NCBI GenBank assembly: GCA_021527695.1
Contig: JAKFAO010000006.1
Location: 248,001-312,000 of the forward strand
Length of the DNA: 64,000 nucleotides
Reading direction: 5' to 3'
Source: Naematelia aurantialba
Lineage: Eukaryota > Basidiomycota > Tremellomycetes > Tremellales > Naemateliaceae
Under the pieces are notes generated by a model, which was not told where the DNA came from, ran no database searches, and saw nothing but the letters and a program-made list of their open reading frames with translations. Shown here piece by piece: positions 1-11,448 of this stretch (within the stretch, counting starts at the first letter, position 1; every line of letters starts with the position of its first letter). A program made the translations under genes and the position numbers.

Positions 1-1162
1 CTTCGCGAGGAGAATGCAGACTTTCGAAGACAGCTGTACGCATATCGCGTGAGCTATGGGCCAATCCCACAGCACGCAGGCCAGGTGGACGGTGGCGAGG
101 TCAAGTCGGAGCCTGGCGGGTTTGGCATGACCTATGGTCAGAGCTCGATGGCGAGTCCGCGTCCGGGCGAGAGACTGAGGCAGTCTGGAGAGTTTGTAAG
201 TCGTCCCTGCGTCTTCTCCCACCACCTCCCTCCTTCGTCTTTCGTTTATCCCCCTTCTTAGTCCTCCTTCTTTCCTCTTCCCCTTCCTCCTTCTGTCTTC
301 GTTCCCCTCCTTATTCATCTTTCTTCTTTCCTCGTTCCTTCTTCTTCGTTCTTCTTCGTTCTTCTTCGTTCTTCTTCGTTCTTCTTCCTCTCTGTTTATT
401 CTTCTCTGTCCTTCCCTCTGTTTCCTTCTCTCCAGCTTCCTACTCTTTCTCCCTCCTTCCGTACTAACAAACCACAGGATAACTCAATACCGTCCACCGC
501 GGAAGGCTCCACTTCATCTTCATCGTCCTACCCCGTCCCACAAAACGACCCATATGGCCGTAATCCCCGCAGTCGCGTGATGTCTTCTTCATCTGTAAGT
601 CTACCACCAACGCCACCCCGCTCCTCGCCGGACACGAAATCGGGACTAACCCCTTTCACTCAGGCTCCTGCAGCGTCACCCTACGTCTCGTCAGTCGCCA
701 ACTTTTCCGACCCGCGCCCCACTTCCCTGTCAGGCGCGTCCCCCTCTACCCCTCTGGAGCAGCGGTACACCCCCGTGCGATACGAATCGCACATGTACCC
801 TCCCTCTGCACCAGCGCAACCGCCGCCACATCAGCTACCTCGGGCGGGCGTGTACGACATGTCGCATCAGTATCGCGGTGGTGGCGAGAACGCCACGGAG
901 CATCATACCATGTGGGGACCGGCGGTATGTCTTGTCATTGTCATTGTCACCTGCTCCCCTGACTACTTCCCGTTGCCGTCGTTTGTGATGCCACTGTCGT
1001 CCTCCTCGCCACCCACGCCGTCCATGGCGCGGCCACTCGACCAGTGTGTGAGCATGCTGACTGTGATTGTAGAGCGGACCACCACCGTTTCCTGGTACCG
1101 TCAACTACTCACTAGGCTTTGGCGATGGCCAGAATACCGAAGAATGGCGGGGCGACCACTAA
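1..1162 (+). CDS. C-terminal part of a probable coiled-coil (bZIP/bHLH-like) regulator, 5' end outside window
   Basis: Four exons fit in frame: 1-195, 478-594, 664-924 and 1073-1162, ending at TAA 1160-1162; the frame is open to the left edge. All junctions are phase 0, with GTAAGT, GTAAGT and GTATGT donors and a CTAAC branch site before 478. The visible start, LREENADFRRQLYAYR, has the charged heptad pattern of the end of a leucine zipper or HLH coiled coil. The rest (about 220 residues) is Ser/Pro-rich and disordered, ending SLGFGDGQNTEEWRGDH, which suits the activation tail of a fungal transcription factor. The DNA-binding part is not in the window, so the family is inferred from the coiled-coil remnant only. 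The exon structure is firmer than the function. Confidence 0.6.
341..390 (+). repeat. 10-bp pyrimidine repeat in intron 1
   Basis: The 10-mer CTTCTTCGTT is repeated four times without change (341-380), followed by a diverged fifth copy. It lies in the 282 bp first intron of the regulator gene, which is almost wholly pyrimidine on the plus strand. Confidence 0.9.
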
Positions 1163-1427
1163 GCGAATATCCGAATGTCCGAGCATCAGCAAGTATGTCG
1201 CGTATCAAATAGTGATCGTGTAAAACCACCTTTTATACCCACAGGGACCCGGGGTAGTACATGGATTTGAGGTGGTGTGTGGACTCGAGGTGGTCAAGCG
1301 GAGCGCGCTTGGACGTATTAATCCAAAGGTCTCAATCAGCATCTGGCGGGCTCAGCAGCATAGAACGCCTAGGTCCATTGTAATTCAGTCTGTCGGCATT
1401 GGTCTAGGTCGTGTCATATTCATCATC

Positions 1428-1690
1428 CACGAGCATGCATTTCTGCGTCTGCATGACGGGCATCACATGCATCGTCACGAGCATGCATGTATGTGACGTC
1501 TGCGTGAAGGCGGCATGTCCATTATCCACGAGACGCATGTCCGTGCCATTCTGTGATGGTGGTCAATGTCTGCATCATGCACGGGCATGCATGTCCGTGC
1601 CGTTCGTGACGACGGCGTCATCTCCATCAAGCACGGGCATGCCAGATCCTGCGTGTAGGTCTTTTTTTTGTACCATCCACGGGCATGCCA
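1428..1690 (+). repeat. Degenerate ~50-bp tandem repeat carrying CACGRGCATGC
   Basis: CACGAGCATGC or CACGGGCATGC, or a close variant, begins at 1428, 1476, 1527, 1580, 1632 and 1678, a spacing of 46-53 bp. The units also share GTCCGTGCC and CATCCA blocks. The core contains the palindrome GCATGC. Confidence 0.75.
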
Positions 1691-1898
1691 GGTCGGCGTC
1701 AGTGTGTGGAGAGCGAGTCTCTGCCTCTGGGCGGGATCATGAGCCTACCCGCTGAGAAGTGGGGGTACGAAACAGAGTGGCGCGAGTGGCGTGAGTGGCG
1801 TGAGTGGCGTGATGCCCGCGTGTCTGAGGCACGATCTGCTTCCGAGTCCAGCGTTCAGGGGACAAAGATATCCAGGCGCGTTGACGGAGCTGCCGGTG

Positions 1899-1900
<2 letters not shown>

Positions 1901-1957
<57 letters not shown>

Positions 1958-1993
1958 AACGACAACGACGACGACGACAACGACGACGACGAC
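1901..1993 (+). repeat. (GAC)n microsatellite
   Basis: About 31 GAC triplets with a few AAC interruptions. It reads as poly-Asp, poly-Thr or poly-Ser/Arg depending on frame and strand; no exon around it is supported. Confidence 0.95.
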
Positions 1994-2109
1994 TGCACGG
2001 CTAGCTGAGCAGGCGGAGCGTGCGGGCGTACAGTGCTTCTGTGCGCCACGGACTGACCACTCGTAAGTCCTTGGGAGTTGACGCGATCACCTATCCCCAC
2101 AGTAACCCG

Positions 2110-2222
2110 CAATCACCCACTGTCACCCACTGTTACCCACTGTCACCCACTGTCACCCACTGTCACCTACAGCCACCCACTGTCACCTACACTCACCCAC
2201 ACTCGCCTACAGTCACCGACGA
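2110..2222 (+). repeat. Decamer repeat CACCCACTGT and variants
   Basis: Consecutive CACCCACTGT units, five nearly identical and then diverging through CACCTACAGC and CACCTACACT variants. Confidence 0.9.
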
Positions 2223-2648
2223 CCATCCGTGCACACGAGCGATCGACCAGGCAATCTGACCTCCGTAGCACCCCTTGTCCTGCTCGACAAACTGCTTCCT
2301 GCTTCATGCACTATTACATATGTAGTATACTGTGATGCAACGTATCCAGCGCAAACAAGCTACGAGCTACAGGTATGCGCCGTCTCTAACTCTCTCGCTC
2401 TCTCGCTCTCTCGTCCGAGACGCAACCTGCACACACGCAGTCGTCTCAACCCACACTTCGTCCAGTGCCAAACGCCACGCTGCGCACTGCAACACCGACG
2501 CACGACACTGACGCCAAGATGACGCCACGACGACGCCACGACGAGACAACACCGACGAGAACACCGACGCCAAGACGCGACTCTAACCCTGAACCGACGA
2601 CACCTCGGCCGCCTCGGCGCCTCGGCACCTCGGTGCCTCTCCACGCTA

Positions 2649-5600
2649 CTACGCCCCCACAGCCGCGATCTTGGCGCCCCTCTCGCCGCGCTGTGCCCTC
2701 CCATTACCCACTCGCGCCCTCACCCTCGCCCACCGCGAATGCTCTCTGCCCTGTGCGTGCCCTGCCCCTCTCGCTTCAGCTCCCGCCTTGGTCCCATCTC
2801 CATCCTCCTCCAGGGTTGGAGTTCCCGGCTCTGATCCCTCCGGCACGACTTCCCGCCCGAGCACCGTCTCGATGACTCTGTCCAGCACAGCCTGCTCACC
2901 GCCCAGCTCGGCCGTCTCATCACGTCGTTCCGGAACATAAGTGAACGGCCCCTCTTCGGTCGCGGGATGCGGGTTGAAAATGTGCTCAATCACCACATTC
3001 GGCGGCAGCTCGTGCATCCCCGACGTCCGTGGGATACCGCGATCGTGGGGCCGCATATGATGGGTGTGGTGGGTGTGTGCGTGGTGGTGCCGGTGCTGGT
3101 GCTGGTACAGCTTGTGCCTCGGGGAAGACAAAGGCGACATGGTGCCTCTGGCGCGACCATGACCACCAGGTTCATGTTCATTCGCAGGCGAGCCCAACCT
3201 CGCGCTCGCAGTGGCGCCGGGACTCTCGTAGCCGCTTTCCTGGTCGGGCGTCGTTGGCGTGGAAGAACGAGAAGCACGTCGTTGCGGCGGGTGCGGATTC
3301 AGGTCTGGAGGACGGAGGTGGTGCTCGTACGATTTGTAGGCCAGCGGTGGACCAGACGGAACAGGCGGGAGAGAAAGGCTGCTGACGTTTCGCGATAGGT
3401 TGAGCGAAGACGCCATCGACGGGTTTGACGGCGACTGCACCGACGAGCCAGAGGAGGAATTAGACGGCGTCTTGGCGAGGTTGAGGTCGTTTTTAAAATT
3501 GTCCAGAGTCTCGTAGCCAGCCAAGTCGGTGATCCCAGTCACATGATGGCCTTCCTGCATCGGTGGTGCGACCCAGGCCTCCTCGCCACCGACCCAGCGC
3601 ATATCCACCGTAAGCTAAGGCAGTCAATCAGTACTGGTTTCACACCGCGGCCCGTATCGAGGCGAGGGACCAGACGGGATCGAGTCGACTCACTTTGACC
3701 GTAGCATTGGTCCGACTCCCGCGCAACAGGAACCGCCTCGTCGTCCTGCCTTTGCCTGCGAACGCCGCCAGGTCAACATCGACAATTCCAAACACAGCCT
3801 TCTCGCCCGCCGGTCCGCTACTCTTCCTCGTCTCGCTCGAATTCAACCCCTTTTCAAGATTATGCATAGCATTGACCATGCCCGCGGCGCTGTCCTTGTT
3901 GGCTCCACTCGTCGAGGAGCCACTGGTCGATGACGGCGTCGGAAGCTGTTCAATGACGATTCGCAAGCCGGACTCGCTTAGCGGTCCTGCTCCTAGGATC
4001 GGTAGCGGTGGTCGCGGCGTGCGAGGCGAGGCCGTGCCCGACGTAGGTGCGACGGGAGCAGGTTTCGTCAGCGGGATCCGCATCATGTGATTTAGCTCGT
4101 AGTTCCATGTACACGTATGCACTTTGAGTCTTGCGACGGGTGTCGTGCCTTTACGGCTGCTAGAATACAGCGGAGTTCGCGGCTGGGCTGCCGCCATGCC
4201 CGAGCTGGAAGCGGCGGATATCGAGCGCTTACGGACGAGAGGACCAGGCCGAGGCTGGATCTGGGAAAGAGACGCGTAGGACGATGCTGCGTCTGACGAG
4301 AGTGTAGACGACGAGGCGGTCATTGTGGATGCCCGGCGGGAGGAGGCATCGTGGACCGGTCGAGTCGGTATGTCGTCGCCTTTGCCGGGCACGGGGTCGA
4401 CGAGCATGCTCGCTGACTGTTGAGCACCGCTGCGTACCTGTCCGTTAGGATGCAGGTACGGCTGGTTGTGCGGATGTCTCCCTGCCAGCAAGTTGAGGAG
4501 ATGGTGGTGGTGTTCTTTTGATTCTTGAGATTTTGACCTGATCGACGGAGCAATCGAGTCGTCTCTCGAGTGACCGCTCTCGATGCTGGTTCTCTCGCGA
4601 CCGCGGGAGGTCAATTCCGGGTCCTCGCTAGGTTCCGCCACGACTTCCGGCGAACTGACCTGTGCAGAGGATGCCGCTGGCGAGGGTGATGGCGAGGGCG
4701 ATGGGCGGACGCTCTGACGAAGGGGAGTCGGGTCCGAGCCTTTCTTAGCCGGTAGGGCGGTAGCGGAGAGCTGGGCTGAGGGCTGTAACGAGGACAGCGG
4801 CATGGTGTTGGACTTGCCTCGCGCCAAGGCCATCGAAGGAGGCATCGAGCTCTGTCGTGAGGGGATGGGAGTCTGGGAGGATATAGGCGTGGACGAGTTG
4901 GTCGAGGTGGTGCGTACTGAGAGGCTGGATGTGGAAGGGTGGATGGTGGAGAATTTCAGGTTGGGCATGCTGGGCTTGTTGCCGAGTCCTGCGGTGTGAG
5001 CTTTTGGCGGGGGAGCTGGAGGACCATGCAGCCGGATAGGAGAGAGTGATAGCTAGAGTGGACGCCAGCAAGTGCATGTAAGGCTAGGTGGGTGGAAGGA
5101 TGAGACGGCGGAAGGGGCAAGGAGGATGGGTGGAAAGGAGTAGATGGATGAACAGAGTGGATGGAAGGCAAGGCACACGCGCAGCACTCACGATTCCCCG
5201 ACTCTGCATCTCTGCCCTTTGGCCTCCGTCCTCTAAACTTCCAGCGCGCTGCAAACTGCCCCTCGAGCTGGGGGACATTGCCCAGTTCCTCCAACAACAC
5301 CGTGGCGGTGAACACGGCGTACCGCTGCGTGTCGAACATGTGGCGCAGTCGCTGGGAAAAGGTGGTATTGTCTTTCCGTGCTCCGCCCCCAGCACCACCA
5401 CCACTACCACTAGCACTACCGGCTCCGGCTCCGGCTCCCACCGCACCCGCTCCGCCAGCACCGCCGCCGCCGGACGCAGCAGCGGTCGCAGCGAGCGAGG
5501 TGGACGAGGATTGGTGGGCTAGTGCCGTCGAGCTTCCATTTGCACCCCCTGCCGCTCTAGCTCCCGACGCCGAGTAAGATGCGGAGGACGACCGCGACGC

Positions 5601-5741
5601 CGCCTGGCGTCGAGGCGGGCCTGGAGGCTGAAGGTGTGATTGCGACTGAGGTTGAGGTTGAGGTTGAAGTTGGGATTGAGGCTGGGAGCCAAGTGGAGGC
5701 TGGCGTTGGGCAGACGAAGATCTCGACGAAGGGTGTGACAT
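2649..5741 (-). CDS. NT-C2 domain (EEIG1/EHBP1 N-terminal type) protein, 936 aa
   Basis: The exons on the minus strand are 5741-5192, 4988-3694 and 3614-2649 (phases 1 and 0; donors GTGAGT). The start MSHPSSRSS follows an in-frame upstream stretch with no better ATG context. A Gln/Ser/Gly/Ala-rich head leads into RYAVFTATVLLEELGNVPQL and AARWKFRG (about 148-180), the first strands of an NT-C2 fold. Later C2 pieces are HTCTWNYELNHMMRIPL, LRIVIEQLP, the stretch from VFGIVDVDLAAF to RFLLRGSRTNATVK, and LTVDMRW across the last junction (about 616). The known family binds membranes or partners in trafficking and cortical organisation. Between strands lies an insertion of roughly 270 Ser/Pro-rich residues. 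The tail after the C2 is low complexity; its last 40 residues may change if a further intron exists. Confidence 0.75.
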
Positions 5742-6893
5742 TTTTGCCCGACTATTGAAGACTTTTCGCTCGCACGCCGGGGAATGCTGATCGTCTTTGA
5801 TGGGGCGGCAAAGGATGCTCAACGGCGAGATGGGGACATTGCCCGGTTTGTGGGGGAAAGGACGTGGGTCGATGTCGGTGTCGATCGGTGGCGTAAACCA
5901 AGCAGGCAGGCAGCAAAGTAGCAAGTAGGGTGGGTGCGGAGGGAGGGTAGGCTCGGGGCCGAGGGGGTCAAAGGGGGAGGAAGAGGGGGAGGGGCATGAT
6001 TAATGGTGTGCGGTTTCGACTAGTCGTCAGAGATGCAAGTGGGTTTGGGATGTGGGTTTAGGATGTGGGAATGGGATTGGGATGTGGGAATGAGAATGGG
6101 ATTAGGATTGGGATGTGGGATTGGGATTGGGATGTTGTATGCGGGGACTCGACTTGATGCTCGACTTTGGCCGCCTGCTCGAGGGTGATCCAGGTACCGT
6201 GGACAGCACACGGAGCCGACGTGGGAGACGCGGTGAAGGGAAGCCGACGTGGGAGACGATGTGAAGGGAGCTCAAAGCGTGAGGCGGATGGGAGAAGAAC
6301 AAGAGGCCGAGGTGCCCGACGGATACCCGAGGTTACTTTCCGTCAACAACGTCTCGCAGTCGTGTCTCGTCTCGTTCTTCGCCACCTTCTTCCTCGTCGT
6401 CGTCGTCGCCGTCGCTGTCGGTGTGACTGTGACTGTGACTGCGACTGCTCAGACTACGTGTGTTCGACACTCGACGTCGAGCCTGGCCCTCGTCCTCGTC
6501 TGGTACGTGCAAACATCACCGACGGACACTCGCCGACGCACAACCTCGACCTGTCGCTGAGAAATCGCAGCCAAACCCTCCGTCGGCCATGACGTTTTCC
6601 GTCCGGCTTTGCTGTGAACACGAGTTTAAAATAAATGCATCCGTCACCCGGCCAGTACCCAAAACAGCAAGAAACAAGGCACCAGCTAAACCTTGTTGGA
6701 TGCCGCGTCGTCTGGATATCCTCGGCTGGGACGCCTTGCAACCGACAGAACCCCTTTACATGCCCGTGATATATCCATACAACGAGCCCATTCAGCCATA
6801 GCCACATCGTCCCAAGGCGACCAAAAGAGCTCCAGACCACTATCCCGCGCCATCTCTACGCGACCACTAGGCCGTGTCTTGACCATCCCGGGC
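5742..6893. other. Spacer: promoter of the NT-C2 gene and 3' flank of acetyl-CoA synthetase
   Basis: No gene is seen here. The stretch at about 6046-6135 is an irregular repeat of GGGATGTGGGAATGGGATT-like units. The rest shows no codon structure that continues through plausible splice sites. Confidence 0.6.
6046..6135 (+). repeat. GGGATGTGGGATT irregular repeat
   Basis: Runs of GGGATGTGGGAATGGGATTGGGATG with small variations. It is purine-rich on the plus strand and lies in the upstream region of the NT-C2 gene. Confidence 0.8.
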
Positions 6894-7979
6894 CTACTTG
6901 CCCGCAACCTTTGCTTTGACTGACCACGTCAGCAAACCACGTAGGCCGTGAAAACTAAACACTCACTATCTTCCACAACAGAGGGATCAGCAATCGAGCT
7001 GAGATCGCCGAGCTGATCGCTCTCTCCAGCGACAATCTTTCTCAGAATCCGCCTCATGATCTTGCCCGATCGCGTCTTTGGCAAGTCTCCCACCAAGAAC
7101 TGCAACCATCAGCTCCTTGAACATCCCAACGCAAAGGGCATTCTCAGCGTACAATCTTCTTGGGCGCCGCAAACGGACCGATGACCTTGCGGACCTGGAT
7201 CGCCAACTCTTTCGCAAGATCCGTCTCGTTGGTCGCTTGAAAGTCAAACTCGGGCTTCATGGTGACGAATGCAAACACGGCCTGGCCAGTGATCTCGTCG
7301 GCTGATCCGACCACTGCAGTCTCCGCCACACCCTTGTGCAGGATGAGCGCAGATTCCACCTCGGCAGTAGACAGTCGGTGTCCAGACACGCTACGTTTGT
7401 CAGTACCGAGGTCTTGACTTCTAACGGGTGGATTTGGAGGAAGGCAAGGCAGACAGAACCCACTTGATGACGTCGTCCACGCGGCCCTTGATCCAGAGGT
7501 AGCCGTCAGAATCGCGAGCGGCACCGTCTCCAAAGAAGAAGTATCCGGGGTACGGCTTCATGTACGTCTCGAGGTATCGCTTGTGGTCCTTGAACACTGA
7601 TCTGGCAAGCGATGGCCACGGCTTCTTGGCAACCAAAACACCCTCTACATCATTGCCTTCGAGGACCTTGCCCGATTGTGGGTCGATGATCGCCAGTTCG
7701 AATCCGAAGAATGGGAACGTGGCGGAACCGGGTTTGGTAGAAATAGCACCAGGAAGCGGAGTGACACAGATCGAACCAGTCTCGGTCATCCAGTATGTAT
7801 CTACAATAGCGCATTGCTGCTTGCCTGCATAGTCGTTGTACCAATGCCATGCTTCGGGGTTGATTGGCTCGCCCACAGACCCAAGGACGCGGAGAGACGA
7901 CAAGTCGTGGTGCTTGACGTGTTCCTCGCCCATCCTACGGAGCAGTCGGATGGCAGTGGGAGCAGTGTAGAGATGAGTG

Positions 7980-8010
<31 letters not shown>

Positions 8011-9613
8011 GGCTAGCGGTAGGGTAGACCGGCGTGGACTCGAAGATGGTCGTCGTCACACCGTTCGCGAGAGGACCATAGACAATGTAGGTGTGACCGG
8101 TGATCCATCCGACATCGGCCATACAGGCGAATCTGTCGTCGGGATGAACGTCAAACACATACTTGACAGTCAAGTACGCGCCGAGCAGGTACCCGGCTGT
8201 GCAGTGGACCACTCCTTTGGGTTTACCAGTAGAGCCGGAAGTCTATAATAGTCGCGCGTCAGCCGGGGGAGTGCAGAATTCCAGGCAAGTCGGTGTACTC
8301 ACGTAGAGGATGAAGAGCGGGTCTTCCGACGACATGGGGGTGCATGGCGCGTAGGTAGGGACCTTGGCACACTCCTCGTCCCACCACTTGTCACGTCCCT
8401 CGGTCATGGGCACCTTGTTGCCTGTCCGCCTGAGCACGAGCACATGGTCGACCAGGGGGCACTGCTTGAGGGCGGCATCGACGACTATTCTGGTCAGCTG
8501 ACACTGCTTGCGAAGAGATAGATGAGGCGGGAAACGAGGGCTCATGCCCAAGGAAGCCGAAGTGAAACAGTCGAGACACCTACTCTGCTTGGTCGCGATA
8601 CTCTTTCCCCCTCGTCGCCCTTCGTCGGTTGTAATGACGACCTTGCACTCGCAGTCATTGACTCGATCACGCAAACTCTCGGCTGAGAAGCCGGCGAACA
8701 CGGCGGAATGGACTGCACCAATCCGTGCACACGCCAGGAAGGCTGCAGCGGCTTGCCAAGTCATTGGCAGGCTGGATGTTTGTTAGCAATCGCGTCGACC
8801 ACGTCTCGAATAGAAGAACGACAAGCTGCAGTAAGGCGAGTAGCAGAACAGATAGTAGAAATGTGTCGCCGACTAGCAGATGCCGCAGACGCGGCAGACG
8901 AATGTGGAGATGGACGGGGTTGGAGTTGGTACATGTGGACAGGACTCACTAAACAGAAACGGCATCCCCCTTCTTCACCCCCCAGCTCGTGAGCACATTG
9001 GCAACGCGGCACGTCTCACGCATCAATTCGGCATAAGAGATCTCGCGCGACTCGGACCCCTCGTCGGCTTCGTAGATGATTGCTGTTTTTTCTGGGTTTT
9101 TGTAGAAATGGCGGTCGAGACAGTTGTACGATGCGTTGAGGGTCCCTTCGGGGCTGGGGCTGTCAGCTGCATGTTTCTCTGTCCACTGTCCCGCTGCCTT
9201 CCTTTCTTCTCTCCTTCTGTCTTCTCTCCTCTTCTCTGCGCTTGCCCGCTCGCTGTTCGCATTTCCCACGTAGCGACAGAGCCGAACACCAGGGCCGCCA
9301 GGCAGAAGTCGATGAAAGAGCCAACTTACAACCACTGCACATCGCCATGTTCAAATCCGCCCGCCCGCACCGTCTTGAACGGGGTATACCAGTCCAAGCA
9401 CTCCCTCGCCTTTGTCTCCCACCACTTGTCGGAGTCCGGCCCGACGGTCTGCGTGTACTCGGTGAGGTACGACTGGTAGTCTGGCCCAATGTGGGGCTTG
9501 GGCCTTCCGTCTGCGCCCTGCAGTCGGGCGGGGGGAGGGAAGACGTCTTCCGACTCGGGGACAGAGTCGGGCAAGCCGTGCACTTTGTGGTGGGCGGTTC
9601 CGTTCGATGTCAT
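6894..9613 (-). CDS. ACS1: Acetyl-CoA synthetase (AMP-forming), 677 aa
   Basis: The enzyme makes acetyl-CoA from acetate, ATP and CoA via acetyl-AMP; in fungi it supplies nucleo-cytosolic acetyl-CoA. Eight exons on the minus strand: 9613-9330, 9153-8950, 8771-8584, 8484-8303, 8242-7464, 7390-7153, 7099-6967 and 6919-6894. All junctions keep frame and the length matches fungal ACS. Motifs: FEHGDVQWF then [11 protein letters not shown] near the N-terminus, [15 protein letters not shown], the P-loop [10 protein letters not shown] at 287-296, YWMTETGS, the hinge region [16 protein letters not shown], and [15 protein letters not shown] with the conserved acetylatable Lys near 638. The last coding exon is only 26 bp and gives the C-terminus IKAKVAGK. 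It is transcribed away from the ABC exporter across a 2.25 kb shared spacer. The acceptor at 9153 has a near alternative giving two more residues. Confidence 0.95.
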
Positions 9614-9902
9614 TGCGCCGAGTTCACTGTTGCCAATGTGCCCGTGGAGTGGGAGTGGGATGGGAGTAAGTCGTATGGGTAGAGCTGTGAGCTGTGGTGA
9701 GTTGGAAAGCGTCCAAGGATTGTATACACGGAAAGCAAAAGGCAGGAAAGATGGAGCTGCAGAAATACACGAGCTATGACTGGGCCCCTTAATGTAATTT
9801 CCGCCGAGCCGCCCGGCTTTCTTTCCGTCTCCAATCACGACCCCCACTCGTGATTCTTTCCCCGGTTACGTGTGATAGCCGGGGGATGCTAGAGATATCA
9901 CA

Positions 9903-9914
9903 GGGGAATTCCCC
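9903..9914. promoter_or_regulatory. Perfect palindrome GGGGAATTCCCC
   Basis: A 12 bp palindrome about 290 bp upstream of the ACS start. It looks like a dimer-binding site for a C-rich-site regulator, but no binding protein can be assigned. Confidence 0.35.
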
Positions 9915-11207
9915 CATGGAGTCGTAACCTGCCGAAGAGTTGCTGGGGGCGGGCTGCGAGAGCGTTTGTGACAGTGAGGGGGAGATAGGAGAGGAAGGGA
10001 CGGAGAAAGGGGGGAAGGGGAGAAGAAGCAGGTGTTCTGTGCGGAGCTCGGCGGGGAAACATAAACCCCAGCAGCGTGGCCCAAGCAGCCTGATTTCATC
10101 GCAAACGAACACTGCAGCGGCAGGAGATCAGCGGGTCGTCGAGCCGATTACAGACGATCAGGGCACGGCTTTACTCGGCGATCACGAGCCAAGGCAGAGC
10201 GAGTGTGGACACTAGGAAGCAAGAGCGATTGGGTCTGGGGGCTACTGGTTGAACCGCAGAGCTGCGATACTCATAGCGCACCGCTTCGTCCTGCCGCTGT
10301 GTGCCAGACGTGCAACGTCCTCAAGGCTACGTCTTCCCTTTTCCGACAGGTCGTGAGACGCCAGTCCCGACGGAGCTGGTGGGGCGGGAGACATTGGAGC
10401 TGGAGTGAATGCTGCAGGTACCAGAGCTGGACACGACATGGTCGGGCTGTCAGTTCTAGCACGTGGGGCGCAGCAGAGCGGCCCAATCAGAAATGCGGTC
10501 TTCAAGAACCATATTGTGCAACGGGACAGTTATCTCCGCTGATTGTCCATTCTTGCATACTTGGACGGACGGGGCATATGGTGGAATCGTGCGCTTTCAC
10601 TGATGGAATCCATGTCCCTAACGCTTCTCATACGGATTTGGGCTCGACCATGAGGAGCCCGTCTGTGAGCGTGGGCTAAACCGTGATGCTGCCATTGGTT
10701 GCACCAAGCGGACTGCAGCGCACTTGCTTTATGGAATTATGGAATATTGGTACAGGACACTGGCATGGCAACGCCCATCAGTGGATAACATACATACGGG
10801 TCCTGGACTCTCTGGAAGGGAGAAGTTACTAGTTTGATGGAACCCGTAGGGAACACTTGGACTGAACCCTTGCCAGATCCCTCTATCTGCGCCCGACTTG
10901 GCAGAGGCGGGGCCAACGTCACACTGGCTTGGACTTCGGTCTTGTCTGGCCAGTCAGACCAGTCCGCGGTGGCCGAAAGGCTCGGCTTTTGTGCGACCCT
11001 TGTGACGACTGGGTCGCTCGCTCCTGCCGTATTTCACTAAACAGTGACCTGGTTCTCAGGCTTCCCCGGCCGTCGGGCTTAAGATAGAACTCGATCGACC
11101 TCCATCCTAGCCCTGAAATCGCGGATAAAGACGAGGGAATGCATGCCTTAGGTTGGGCGGGCCATGCTGCTGCGCACCCCCTCCACTGCACTGCGGACGG
11201 AACGTCC

Positions 11208-11254
11208 AAGTGTGCGGGCATCTCCCATCGCCGGCTGCTAATCCCCGCACACTT
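11208..11254. promoter_or_regulatory. Inverted repeat AAGTGTGCGGG / CCCGCACACTT
   Basis: Perfect 11 bp arms at 11208-11218 and 11244-11254 around a 25 bp spacer, about 610 bp upstream of the exporter start. It could be a regulator site or a hairpin; the function is unknown. Confidence 0.4.
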
Positions 11255-11448
11255 TGATGCGCGCCGGACACGGATGGTCCCTCTCGCAAAGGACCGCCTT
11301 TTGCCCGTTTCTCGGCCAAGCATCGGTCAGCACGCACATGTCAATATAAGCATAGCCACGTCGTGCCACTGCGCCCACTTGTACAAGGCCGGGCCCCGAC
11401 GGTGATTTCCCACTGGCGGGGGAGTCTAGCAGTGCCAAGCCCTGGTTG

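Larger units (their letters stand above)
1163..2648. other. Convergent spacer without a supportable gene, rich in tandem repeats
   Basis: The spacer lies between two converging stop codons (1162 and 2649). It holds a degenerate array of about 50 bp units around GCATGC (1428-1690), GAGTGGCGT triplication near 1787-1812, a (GAC)n microsatellite and a CACCCACTGT decamer array. The open frames here translate repeats or lack conserved features and splice logic, so none is called. Confidence 0.6.

Noticed and set aside
1685..2112. Open frames through the (GAC)n tract giving poly-Asp, poly-Thr or poly-Ser proteins
   Set aside because: All frames of a GAC repeat stay open; flanks have no conserved sequence or usable splice sites.
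10203..10679. 158-codon plus-strand frame in the ACS/PDR spacer
   Set aside because: No recognisable features, competing frames of similar length on the other strand, and no partner exons.
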